NCBI RefSeq assembly: GCF_000292525.1
Contig: NZ_AEYF01000045.1
Location: 310,001-374,000 of the forward strand
Reading direction: 5' to 3'
DNA length: 64,000 bases
Origin: Rhizobium sp. CCGE 510
GTDB taxonomy: Bacteria > Pseudomonadota > Alphaproteobacteria > Rhizobiales > Rhizobiaceae
Position 1 is the first letter of the stretch. Every line of letters begins with the position of its first letter. The translations under genes and the position numbers were made by a program. The notes beneath the pieces are model-generated. The model was not told where the DNA came from. It did not search any database and was given only the letters and a program-made list of their open reading frames with translations. Positions 25,442 through 34,500 of the stretch are shown in pieces.

Positions 25442-25893
25442 TGGCCGGTCGCTACTTCGACGAATGGACGGTCGGCGATCGCATCGCCCACGCAATCCGC
25501 CGAACGGTCACCGAGACCGACAACCTGCTGTTTTCGACGCTCTCCCACAATCCGCAGCCGCTACACCTCGATGCCGTGTATGCGGCCGGCACCGAATTCG
25601 GCCGGATCGTCGTCAACGGCACCTTCACTTTCGCGCTGACCGTTGGCCTTTCGGTCGGCGACACCACGCTCGGCACGCTTGTCGCCAATCTCGGCTACGA
25701 CAAGGTGACGATGCCGAAACCGGTCTTCATCGGCGACACACTTAGGGTGGAAACCGAGGTGACGGAGCTGCGCCGCTCGAATTCCCGCCCCGATGCCGGC
25801 ATCGTCAGCTTTCGGCACATCACCCTCAACCAGCGCGATGAGATCGTCTGTCAGTGCCTGCGCACCGCGATGCTGAAGGTGAAACCGTCATGA
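25441..25893 (+). CDS. MaoC-like hot-dog hydratase
   Basis: A 150-residue single hot-dog enzyme. The active-site region reads TLSHNPQPLHLDAVYAAGTEFGRIVVNG, like the MaoC hydratases acting on C5 dicarboxylyl-CoA (mesaconyl- or itaconyl-CoA hydratases). The canonical aspartate before NP is not obvious (LSHNP in place of SGDxNP). The start overlaps the liuD stop by one base and the stop overlaps the next start. In standard liu operons the hydration of 3-methylglutaconyl-CoA is done by a crotonase-fold LiuC, which is missing here, so this protein may take that step (inference). Confidence 0.82.
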   Translation: MAGRYFDEWTVGDRIAHAIRRTVTETDNLLFSTLSHNPQPLHLDAVYAAGTEFGRIVVNGTFTFALTVGLSVGDTTLGTLVANLGYDKVTMPKPVFIGDTLRVETEVTELRRSNSRPDAGIVSFRHITLNQRDEIVCQCLRTAMLKVKPS

Positions 25894-26726
25894 GGCTGCG
25901 CTCGCTGCTCTTCGTGCCAGGCGACCGGCCGGAACGTTTCGAAAAAGCGCTCGCCTCGGGTGCCGATGCCGTCATTCTCGATCTGGAAGATTCGGTTTCG
26001 CCTGTGAATAAGCCAATAGCGCGCGCGAGCGTGCACGAATTTGCCCAAAGCCATTCCGGCGAAACCGCTCTCCTAATCCGCATCAACCCCCTCACCTCTC
26101 CGGCATTCGAGGACGACCTTGCCGCTCTGAGCGGCCTTCATCCTTTCGCGATCGTGCTGCCGAAGGCCGAGGGCGCGGCTTCCGTGCGCAAACTCGCAGC
26201 CTCGCTGACGTCTGCCTTTCCCATTTTGCCGATCGCGACCGAAACGCCGGCGGCAATCTTCGAGATCGGCAGTTATCGGGAGGTTTCCACCAGCCTCTGC
26301 GGGCTGACCTGGGGTGCCGAGGATCTGCCCGCCGCGATGGGGGCCACGACCGCGCGGAGGACGGATGGCCGTTATACGCCACCTTACGAGCTTGCTCGCT
26401 CGCTCACCCTATTCGCAGCCCATGCCGCCGCCGTCCCCGCAATCGAAACCGTCTATCCCGATTTCCACGATCTCAAAGGTCTGAGCGCCTATCTCGGCCG
26501 CGCCCGGCGCGACGGCTTTTCCGGCATGATGGCCATCCATCCGAGCCAGATCGAAACGATCAATCACGCCTTTACGCCGGATGCATCCGAGATCGCCTGG
26601 GCCAAGAAAGTCGCCGCCGCCTTTGCCGCCAGTCCCGACGCCGGCGTCATCCAGCTGGATGGCCGCATGCTCGACCTACCGCATCTCAAGCTCGCGCTGC
26701 GCATTCTGGGGAGCGTCGGACGGTAG
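25890..26726 (+). CDS. CoA ester lyase (HpcH/HpaI aldolase, CitE-like)
   Basis: A 278-residue TIM-barrel lyase. It begins MRLRSLLFVPGDRPERFEKAL and continues with ADAVILDLEDSVSP, LIRINPLTSPAFEDDL, PIATETPAAIFEI and LTWGAEDLPAAMGA, the arginine, glutamate and aspartate set that binds magnesium and the acyl-CoA in citrate lyase beta-like enzymes. Known relatives cleave malyl-, citramalyl- or methylmalyl-CoA to acetyl- or propanoyl-CoA and an oxoacid. Its start overlaps the MaoC stop. The normal HMG-CoA lyase (LiuE) is not in this operon, so this lyase is a candidate for cleaving HMG-CoA or a related C5/C6 thioester. Confidence 0.88.
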   Translation: MRLRSLLFVPGDRPERFEKALASGADAVILDLEDSVSPVNKPIARASVHEFAQSHSGETALLIRINPLTSPAFEDDLAALSGLHPFAIVLPKAEGAASVRKLAASLTSAFPILPIATETPAAIFEIGSYREVSTSLCGLTWGAEDLPAAMGATTARRTDGRYTPPYELARSLTLFAAHAAAVPAIETVYPDFHDLKGLSAYLGRARRDGFSGMMAIHPSQIETINHAFTPDASEIAWAKKVAAAFAASPDAGVIQLDGRMLDLPHLKLALRILGSVGR

Positions 26727-26731
26727 GCCAA

Positions 26732-28183
26732 TTAGCCCGACTTTGCGGTTGGCTTGGAGGCGGCGTGCTCCGGCTCGAGGTAACCGGCACCGATGGCGAC
26801 ATAGAGGTCCACATAATCCTTGGCGACCTGCTGTACCGTGGCGGCAAGGCTTGCCTCGGCATCGGAGACCGAACGCTGCGCGTCGAGGATATCGAGCAGC
26901 GACGAAGCGCCATCCTTGTAGCTCGTGGTCGAAAGCGCCAGCGATTCCTGCGCCGTCTGTACCTGCCGGCGCAGTGGCTCCAGCGTCTGCGTGTCGCGCC
27001 GAACAGCCGACAGTGCGTTTTCGACCTCTTCGACGCCGTTCAGCACCGCCGCTTTCCAGGCAAGATATTGGGTCTTCGCATCGGATTTCTCGACATCGAC
27101 ATTCGCCCGCAATGTACCGCCATCGAAGATCGGCAGGCTGAGGGACGGGCCGAAAGACCAGTTGGTGAGGCTTGCGCCGCTGGCGCCCGACGATTTGACC
27201 CAGCTCGGCGAGATCGAACCGGAGAGCGAGATCGACGGGTAGAGCTGGGCTTCGGCTGCGCCGATATTGGCAACGGCCGCCGCCAGCTCGCGTTCCGCCT
27301 TGCGGATATCCGGACGGTTGCGGATGAGATCGGCCGGAATGCCGGCGCGAATGTCGCCGCGGAAAACCGGTTGGCCGGCACTCTTCTTCAGCTCGTCCAC
27401 CAGCGAGGATGCCGGCATCCCGAGCAGCGTGGCGATGTGGTGGGCCGACTCCGTGAAGCTCTTTTCCAGGCCGGGAATATCGGCCTTCGTCGACTGCACC
27501 AGGCCCTCGGCCTGAACGACATCGAGGCGGGAGGCCGCACCGGCTTTCAGCTGCAGCTGCGTCAGTTCGTAAGTCTGCTGGCGGGATTTCACACTCGCTT
27601 GGGAAAGCGCGATGCGCTCCTGGTAGTAGCGGGCGTCGATATAACTCTCGACGAGATCTTTGAGGAAAGTGAGCTTGGCATTGTCGGCCGTCGCATAGGC
27701 CGCCCCCAGCGAGGCAATCGCGCTCTCCCTGGAGCGGCGATACTGGCCGAAAAAGTCGAGCAGCCAGGAGAGGCTGGCCTCGCCGCCTGATGTGTTCGTG
27801 GTGCCGACCGTCGTGCGGAGCTTGCCTTTCTCGCCGGATAGCGTGTGCGATGCGCCGACGGTCAGGCTCGGCAGGCCGCCGGCGCCGGCGACCGTGACGT
27901 TGGCCGCGGCCGAGTTGATGCTTTCGAGCGTCTGCAGCACATCGAGGTTCTCGCTAAGGCCATGGACCACCAGGCCGTCGAGCCGCTTGTCGCGAAAGGC
28001 CGTCCACCACTCAGCCGTCACGACATTGCCGTTGCTCTTGTCACCTCCCCCTGCGAATTTGGCAGGAAGCGGCATTTGCGGGGGAACGTGGTCCGGGCCG
28101 CTGACGCAGCCCGTCAGCAGAATTGTCAGTGCGGATGCAGCGTAGCGGAGGGATGATAGTCTTGTGGGAAACGACGTACTCAC
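26732..28183 (-). CDS. Outer-membrane efflux lipoprotein (NodT/OprM family)
   Basis: A 483-residue RND-type outer-membrane factor. It has a lipoprotein signal peptide ending in LLTGCVSG (lipidated cysteine about residue 26), followed by two repeats of the OEP family that form the beta-barrel and alpha-barrel; NRPDIRKAERELAAAVANIGAAEAQLYPSISLSGS is the conserved second-repeat segment (shown in parts here: NRPDIRKAERELA and ANIGAAEAQLYPS). GTG start with GAAGG upstream. It is convergent with the lyase gene, five bases apart. The upstream region holds a double CpxR-type box matching that before the RND pump, which suggests it is the pump's outer-membrane partner. Confidence 0.93.
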   Translation of the reverse strand: MSTSFPTRLSSLRYAASALTILLTGCVSGPDHVPPQMPLPAKFAGGGDKSNGNVVTAEWWTAFRDKRLDGLVVHGLSENLDVLQTLESINSAAANVTVAGAGGLPSLTVGASHTLSGEKGKLRTTVGTTNTSGGEASLSWLLDFFGQYRRSRESAIASLGAAYATADNAKLTFLKDLVESYIDARYYQERIALSQASVKSRQQTYELTQLQLKAGAASRLDVVQAEGLVQSTKADIPGLEKSFTESAHHIATLLGMPASSLVDELKKSAGQPVFRGDIRAGIPADLIRNRPDIRKAERELAAAVANIGAAEAQLYPSISLSGSISPSWVKSSGASGASLTNWSFGPSLSLPIFDGGTLRANVDVEKSDAKTQYLAWKAAVLNGVEEVENALSAVRRDTQTLEPLRRQVQTAQESLALSTTSYKDGASSLLDILDAQRSVSDAEASLAATVQQVAKDYVDLYVAIGAGYLEPEHAASKPTAKSG

Positions 28184-28233
28184 GGGCGAGCCTTCTGAAC
28201 CGGGATCGTGGGTTCAGGCTTAGCGATGCTAGC

Positions 28234-28270
28234 GTTAATGGCGGTTAAGAAACTGTAAAGTTGGGTAAAA
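28234..28270. promoter_or_regulatory. Double CpxR-type box upstream of outer-membrane factor
   Basis: On the + strand, four half-sites occur: GTTAA (28234), GTTAA (28244), GTAAA (28255) and GTAAA (28265), with spacers of 5, 6 and 5 bases. The last pair is exactly the E. coli CpxR consensus GTAAA-N5-GTAAA. The box ends about 50 bases before the outer-membrane gene's GTG. The same 37-base arrangement occurs at 30339-30375 (28 of 37 bases identical in the gene-oriented reading). Confidence 0.7.
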
Positions 28271-28299
28271 TTCGGCACCGCCTCGTCGGGCTATGCGGA

Positions 28300-29589
28300 T
28301 CAGGTTTCATCACTGGCCGCGCCATGGGGCGTCGGCCGCCTCGGGAGCTCCAGGGTAATCGCCAGGCCGCCGGCCTCAGGCAATGATGCACGCACGCGCC
28401 CGCCATGGCGTTCGATCGCCTGCCTGCTGATGGCGAGACCCAGACCGTATCCGCCGCTCGGCACGGCGTCTTTCCCGCGGGAAAACGGCTGGAAGATGCG
28501 TTCGAGTTCGTCCCGGCCGACACCTGGCCCCTGATCCGTCACCAAGATCCTGAGGCAGTCGGCCGCCGCCTCGCAGGAGACGGTGACGCGCGAATGCTCC
28601 GCCGTGTACTTGACGGCATTGCGGACGATGTTTTCGAGCGCCCGGTAGATCAATTCACCTTCGACCTCGGCGCGGAAGATGCCGTCGATGCTCGGCGTGA
28701 TCGCGACCTCGCGCGCCTGGGCTTCGAATACCGCGTCGCCGAGAATTTCGTTGAGGAGCTCGATGATGTCGAGGGTCTGCGTCTTCAGCGGCCGGCCGGA
28801 TCCCGCCGTCAGCCTGGCAAGGGTCAGAACCTCGCCCACCAGCGTATCGAGCCGTTCGACCTCCCGGTCCATACGGTCCAGCATGGCTGTAAGTTTGGCC
28901 GGGTTCTGCCGGAGCACGCCGACGGCCGCCTGCAGGCGGGACAAAGGCGAGCGCAATTCGTGGGAGACGTCATGGAATAGCCTCTGCTGCGCATCCTGGA
29001 GCTCCTGAAGCCGGGCGGCGCTGGAATCGAAATCATAGGCAAGTGCCGTGACTTCATCCTTTCGTCCGGCCATTTTATCGCCGATGCGGAAGTCTAAGCG
29101 GCCATGGGCAAGCGCGCTCAAACCGTCGCGCAGATGCACGACCGGACGAATGAGGTATCGGGCGAGCGCACCCGCCGCGATCGTGCTCGCGATCAGGATG
29201 GTGAACCACGGCATGAACGGGCCAAGGTCGTCGAAGGTGAAATTGGCCGGGGCCGACACGGAAAGCCGGTAACAGACCCCATCCTTCGGCACGGATCGGG
29301 TGGTGACCGTGTTCTTCTCGGCGCAGGCGTCGGCCTCCGCAGGCTTCGACAGGGTCAGGCCGAGCGGCTGCGTCTTCTCGCTCGTGGTCACGAAACGCCC
29401 GGCGGCGGCTTCGCCGTCTTCAACCAGAATGTTTGCAGTCAGGTTCAACACGAGCGTCCGCCGCTCCTGGTCCAACTCGCTTGCGAAGGGAACCGCCTGA
29501 AGGAGTTTGACGGTGAGGATAATGACAGCAAGGCTTGCCGCCAGTGTCAGCCAGATGATCCTGAAGAATTTCCAGAAAAGCCGGGGCAT
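28300..29589 (-). CDS. CpxA-like sensor histidine kinase
   Basis: A 429-residue membrane kinase. Two membrane segments (about residues 12-32 and 126-146) flank a periplasmic sensor of about 95 residues containing two cysteines (DACAEK and DGVCYRL). A HAMP segment follows (RPVVHLRDGLSALAHGRLDFRIG), then the H box DVSHELRSPLSRLQ (His about 210), N box ALENIVRNAVKYT, G1 DQGPGVG and G2 GYGLGLAI. The ATG at 29589 is two bases from the regulator stop; longer in-frame versions overlap that gene. Partner of the regulator just upstream. Confidence 0.93.
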   Translation of the reverse strand: MPRLFWKFFRIIWLTLAASLAVIILTVKLLQAVPFASELDQERRTLVLNLTANILVEDGEAAAGRFVTTSEKTQPLGLTLSKPAEADACAEKNTVTTRSVPKDGVCYRLSVSAPANFTFDDLGPFMPWFTILIASTIAAGALARYLIRPVVHLRDGLSALAHGRLDFRIGDKMAGRKDEVTALAYDFDSSAARLQELQDAQQRLFHDVSHELRSPLSRLQAAVGVLRQNPAKLTAMLDRMDREVERLDTLVGEVLTLARLTAGSGRPLKTQTLDIIELLNEILGDAVFEAQAREVAITPSIDGIFRAEVEGELIYRALENIVRNAVKYTAEHSRVTVSCEAAADCLRILVTDQGPGVGRDELERIFQPFSRGKDAVPSGGYGLGLAISRQAIERHGGRVRASLPEAGGLAITLELPRRPTPHGAASDET

Positions 29590-29591
29590 GA

Positions 29592-30278
29592 TCAGTCCAC
29601 GAGAAGTTGATAGCCCTGGCCGCGGACGGACTGGATCCAGGATTGCCCGTCCTCCCGCAGCCCGAGTTTCTGGCGAACGCTGCTGATATGGACGTCGATA
29701 CGGCGGTCGAACGGCGTGAGCGGCTTGCCGAAGGCGCGCTTCGAAATCTCCTGCTTCGACACCAGCTGGCCGGCGCTGCGGGCGAGAACCCCGAGCAGGC
29801 TGAATTCGGTGCCGGTCAACTCCAAGGTCTCGCCGCGCCATTCAGCGCTTCTGCTGCCGGAATGGAGCACGAGCTGTCCTCCCCTGATCGTGTCGGTCGA
29901 TACACCGGCCGCCGGCTGACCGGCGCGGCGCAGGATAGCCCGCAGCCTCGCCGCCAATTCGCCCGGCGAACATGGTTTCGGCACATAGTCGTCGGCGCCG
30001 AGATTGAGGCCCGATATCCTGTCGACATCGTCGCCTCTTGCAGTCAGCATCAGAACCGGGACTTGGCTCAACTTCCTGATCCGCTGCAGAACCTCGATCC
30101 CGTTCATCCGGGGCATCATGATGTCGAGCACGATGATATCGACCGTATTGCCGGCGGCCGCGGCAATGGCGGCGCGGCCGTCCGTATCCGTTACGACATC
30201 ATATCCTTCCTCGACCAGATATTCCTGCAGAAGCGTCGTCAGCTCGGCATCGTCGTCGATGAGGAGAACCTTGTTCAT
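29592..30278 (-). CDS. CpxR-like OmpR family response regulator
   Basis: A 228-residue two-domain regulator. The receiver has the acidic pocket LIDDDAELT, the phosphorylated aspartate in IIVLDIMMP (D52), the conserved T in MLTARG and the lysine in DDYVPKP. The C-terminal winged helix (ELTGTEFSLLGVLARSAGQLVSKQEI, cited here as TGTEFSLLGVLA) ends HISSVRQKLG...IQSVRGQGYQL. The receiver is close in pattern to E. coli CpxR (MNKILLVDDDRELTSLL type start). It is divergent from the RND adaptor gene; the intergenic double GTAAA-like box suggests control of itself and the pump. Confidence 0.93.
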   Translation of the reverse strand: MNKVLLIDDDAELTTLLQEYLVEEGYDVVTDTDGRAAIAAAAGNTVDIIVLDIMMPRMNGIEVLQRIRKLSQVPVLMLTARGDDVDRISGLNLGADDYVPKPCSPGELAARLRAILRRAGQPAAGVSTDTIRGGQLVLHSGSRSAEWRGETLELTGTEFSLLGVLARSAGQLVSKQEISKRAFGKPLTPFDRRIDVHISSVRQKLGLREDGQSWIQSVRGQGYQLLVD

Positions 30279-30338
30279 TCACGTTATCCGTCTTTAATCC
30301 CGGCAATCCATACAGCCAAACGCGCTCGCGCGGCCAAG

Positions 30339-30375
30339 TTTTACCTAACTTAACACCAACTTGACCGCACTTAAC
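30339..30375. promoter_or_regulatory. Double CpxR-type box between regulator and RND pump genes
   Basis: On the minus strand it reads GTTAA-N5-GTCAA-N6-GTTAA-N5-GTAAA, the same 5-6-5 architecture and the same orientation relative to the adaptor gene as the box in front of the outer-membrane gene. Direct repeats ACTTAACA at 30348 and 30369 are 21 bases apart, two helical turns. The CpxR-like regulator encoded next door is the natural candidate to bind it. Confidence 0.7.
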
Positions 30376-30484
30376 ATTCGCCCCGTTACCTATTCTGCCA
30401 TGACATCGACGCGAGCTGCGATCGGATTGCCGTGCATGAGCCGCAATCCGTCATCGAGCTGATCGCGGATCGGGAAAGGCAGCG

Positions 30485-31585
30485 ATGCCTTTGACCACAA
30501 GGAGTGCATCGTTGAGAAAACCATCCAAACCATTCGCCGCCGCGTTCGTTGCGGTCGCGCTTTTCTTCCCCCTCCGCGATGCCGCAGCCGAGCAGGTGGC
30601 AGCTCCCGCTCTCACCGTCTCTCTGACGGCGCCGGCGCAGCGGAACTGGCCTGACACCGTTCCGGCGAGCGGATGGCTGAAACCCTGGCAGGACGCGGTC
30701 ATTGCCTCAGAAACCAGCGGCCTGCGCATAACCGATGTCCTGGTCGATGTCGGCTCCGTGGTCACGAAGGGACAGACGCTCGTCCGGCTTTCCCAAGAAA
30801 GCGTGCTCGCCGATCTTCGCAAGCAGGAAGCCGCCGTCGAGACTGCCAAGGCAAGTCTTTCGAAGGCCAAGGCCAACGCCGATAGGGCGCGGCAGCTCCG
30901 ACCCTCGGGCGCGCTTTCCGACGAGAAGATCGTCGAATATCTGGCCGACGAGCAGACGGCGACGGCAAGCCTCGCCTCTGAAGAGGCGGCACTCGACAGC
31001 GAAAAGATCAAGCTTGCGCAGACCACCATTACTGCCGTCGACGACGGTCTCATAACGTCCCGGTCCGCCAATCTCGGCGCTGTCGTCTCCGCCGGCACCG
31101 AGCTGTTCCGCATGGTTCGCCAGCAGCGGGTCGAATGGCAGGCGGAAGTTTCAGCCCGTTACCTCCCACGCATTTCGGAAGGTTTGAGCGTCAAGATCAG
31201 CGGACCGGACGGCCATGCCATTGACGGCAAGGTGAGACTTGTCGGGCCGTCGGTCAGCACCGATACCAGCCGGGCAATCGTCTATGTGGCGCTTCCCGCA
31301 GACGTCCGTCCGCGCACCGGCCTCTATGTCACCGGCAATATCGAACTGCAGACCTCTCCGGCGCTGACCGTTCCCGAGACGGCGATCGTGTTCCGGGACG
31401 GCATCAGTTACCTCTTCACTTCAGGTGAGGATCAGCGGGTGCAAAAGGTCAGGGTGGAAACCGGCCGCCGCAACAATGGCGAGGTGGAAATCGTCTCCGG
31501 CATCGATCGCTCGTCGAAGGTGGTGAGCTCAGGCGGCGCGTTCCTGTCGGACAACGACCTCGTTAAGATTGCGGAGACAAACTGA
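30485..31585 (+). CDS. RND efflux periplasmic adaptor subunit
   Basis: A protein of 366 residues joining the inner-membrane pump to an outer-membrane channel. After a signal peptide (AAAFVAVALFFPLRDAAA) come the lipoyl-like half motifs (ITDVLVDVGSVVTKGQTLVRL and TTITAVDDGLITSRSANLGAVV, given here in part), a helical hairpin between them, and the beta-barrel and membrane-proximal domains. The start is uncertain: the ATG at 30485 lacks a good ribosome-binding site, while an in-frame TTG at 30512 is preceded by AAGGAG and gives a more normal signal peptide. Its stop overlaps the pump's ATG. Confidence 0.9.
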   Translation: MPLTTRSASLRKPSKPFAAAFVAVALFFPLRDAAAEQVAAPALTVSLTAPAQRNWPDTVPASGWLKPWQDAVIASETSGLRITDVLVDVGSVVTKGQTLVRLSQESVLADLRKQEAAVETAKASLSKAKANADRARQLRPSGALSDEKIVEYLADEQTATASLASEEAALDSEKIKLAQTTITAVDDGLITSRSANLGAVVSAGTELFRMVRQQRVEWQAEVSARYLPRISEGLSVKISGPDGHAIDGKVRLVGPSVSTDTSRAIVYVALPADVRPRTGLYVTGNIELQTSPALTVPETAIVFRDGISYLFTSGEDQRVQKVRVETGRRNNGEVEIVSGIDRSSKVVSSGGAFLSDNDLVKIAETN

Positions 31586-34500
31586 TGAACTTCTCAGCCT
31601 GGTCGATCCGCAATCCCGTACCGGCGATATTGCTGTTTGTGATGCTGACAGTCGGTGGGCTCTTGGCCTTCAAGCAGCTGCCGATCCAGAATTTCCCCGA
31701 CATGGACCTTCCCACGATCAACGTCACCGCTACGCTCGACGGCGCGGCGCCGACGCAGCTCGAAACCGAGGTGGCCCGGAAGATCGAGGATAGTCTTGCC
31801 GCCCTTAGCTATCTCGACCATATCACCACGACGATCACGGACGGCACCGTTTCGACCAAGGTGTCCTTCAAGCTGGAAAAAGACAGCGAAACTGCCCTGA
31901 ACGAAGTCCGCAATGCCGTCGACAGCGTCAAGGGCGATCTGCCGGCGCAGATAGAGACGCCGAGCGTCAGCAAGGTCACCGTACAGAGTTCCGCGCTGGT
32001 CACCTATGCCATTCGCTCGACCGCTCTCAACGAGACCGAACTTTCCTGGTTTGTCGACAATGATCTGACCAAGGCGCTGCTGTCGGTGTCCGGTGTCGGT
32101 CAAGTCAACCGCATCGGCGGGATCGACCGTGAGGTTCATGTGGATCTCGATCCCGCGACCATGGCGTCGCTGGGTGTCACCGCCGCCACCGTGTCGTCGC
32201 AACTAAAGGCAGTGCAGACGGATATATCGGGCGGGCTTGGCGAAATCGGCGGCACCCGCCAGACTTTGCGCACGCTCGGCGCCCTGCCATCGGTCGAAGC
32301 TCTAAAGGGGCTCAAAATCTCTTTGGCGAACGGCCAGCAGGTTCGCCTCGATGACGTCGCATCCATCACTGACAGCTTCGCCGAGCGCTCCTCGATGGCC
32401 TATCTCGACGGCAAGCCGGTGATCGCGGTCGAGATCAAGCGCTCGAACGGATTTTCCGACAGCGGCGTTGCCGCCGATGTCGACAAGGCGATCAAGCAGT
32501 TTGCCACCAAGCATTCCAACGTGCAGATCGACGAGGCTTACAGCACGATCGGCCCGATCATCGGCAACTACGATGGTTCGATGCACATGCTCTACGAAGG
32601 GGCGATCCTGGCGATCATCGTCGTCTGGCTTTTCCTTCGGGATTGGAGGGCGACGATCCTGTCGGCCGTGGCGCTGCCCCTGTCGGTCATACCGACCTTC
32701 CTTGTCATGTATTTCGCCGGCTTCAGCCTGAATATCGTCACGCTGCTTGCGCTGTCGCTGGTGGTCGGCATCCTCGTCGACGATGCCATCGTCGAGATCG
32801 AGAACATCGCCCGCCACCTGCAGATGGGCAAGCGGCCGGTCGACGCCGCCCTCGAAGCGGCCGACGAGATCGGACTTGCGGTCATTGCGACCACCTTCAC
32901 GCTGGTCTCGGTCTTCCTGCCGACGGCCTTCATGAGCGGCATACCGGGCCTCATATTTCGCCAGTTCGGCATCACCGCCGCCGTCGCGGTGCTCGCCTCG
33001 CTTGTGGTCGCGCGCCTGCTGACGCCGATGATGGCCGGCTATTTCATGAAGGCGCATCCGACCGAGGAGAAGGATGGCCGGATCATGCGCGCCTATATCG
33101 CCATTGTGAAGGCCGCCATGAACCGCAGGAAAACCACGGTGGCCGTCACTGCCATCGTCGTGGCGCTCTCGCTTTCGACCATCCCCTTGTTGAAATCGGG
33201 CTTCCTGCCCGCGTCCGACGACGCGCGGACCCAGGTCACGCTGACCATGCAGCCGGGCGCCACCATCGAGCAGACGGATGCCACGGCCAGGAAGGCCGCC
33301 GATATCATCGGCAAGCTTCCCGACGTGACGCATGTCTTTTCAGCCGTCGGTTCGACGTCCTCGGGCGGCGGCCCCGACGCCAGCACCACCAGCGATGTCG
33401 GATCGGCGACGATCGTTGCCGTGCTGCCGCCCATCGACGAGCGCAATCGCAAGCAATCGGAAATCGAAAACGACATCCGACAGGCGCTCTCCGTCCTCCC
33501 TGGCGTGCGTGTGGAGGTCGGCGGAGGCGGCAATGGCACGAAGCTCGAGATCACGCTGGCGGGCGACGACGCAAACGTGCTCGACAGCGCCAGCACGGCG
33601 CTCGAGGAACAGCTCCGCTCGCTGCAGGGCATCGGAGCAGTGACGTCGACTGCGGCCAGACAGGCGCCCGAGATCCAGATCACACCCGACTTTGCGCGCA
33701 GCGCCGCACTCGGGGTAACGTCGAGCGCCGTCGCCGAGGCCGTGCGCGTGGCAACGAACGGAGAATATTCCTCCGACCTGCCGAAGCTCAACCTGCCTCA
33801 GCGGCAGATTCCCATCGTCGTCCGCTTCTCGCCCGAGACGCGCACCAATCTGGACGACATCAAGAACATGCGGGTGGCGGGAACGAACGGCAACGTCGAT
33901 CTCGGATCGATCGCCGACGTGAGGATCGGCGGCAGCCCGTCGGAGATCGACCGCATCGACCGGATGCGCAACGTCATCCTTTCCGTCGAACTCAACGGCC
34001 GCATTCTCGGCGACGTCAACCGTGAGGCGCTGGCGTTGCCGGCGCTTCGTCATCTTCCCTCGGGCGTCACCCTGGTCAACCAGGGCGAACTTCAGCGCAG
34101 TTCGGAACTGTTCCAGAGCTTTGCGCTGGCAATGGCGATCGGCGTCTTCTGCATCTACGCGGTCCTCGTCCTGCTCTTCCACGATTTCCTGCAGCCGCTG
34201 ACGCTTCTGATGGCTCTGCCGCTCTCTCTCGGCGGCGCGTTGGTGCCGCTGGTGCTGACCGGAACGAGCTTCTCCATGCCTGTTGTCATCGGCCTGCTCA
34301 TGCTGATGGGCGTGGTGACGAAGAACTCCATCCTGCTCATCGAATATGCGATCATGTCGCGTCAGCGTGGCATGGCCAGGTTCGACGCCTTGGTGGATGC
34401 CTGCCACAAGCGCGCACGGCCGATCGTCATGACCACCATCGCCATGGCATGCGGCATGCTACCGGCCGCGCTCAGCCTGATGGGCGGGGATTCGAGCTTC

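Noticed and set aside
23558..25495. 645-codon open frame on the minus strand opposite liuD
   Set aside because: It mirrors the strong codon bias of the real gene; its product has no family features while the plus-strand protein matches biotin carboxylase throughout.
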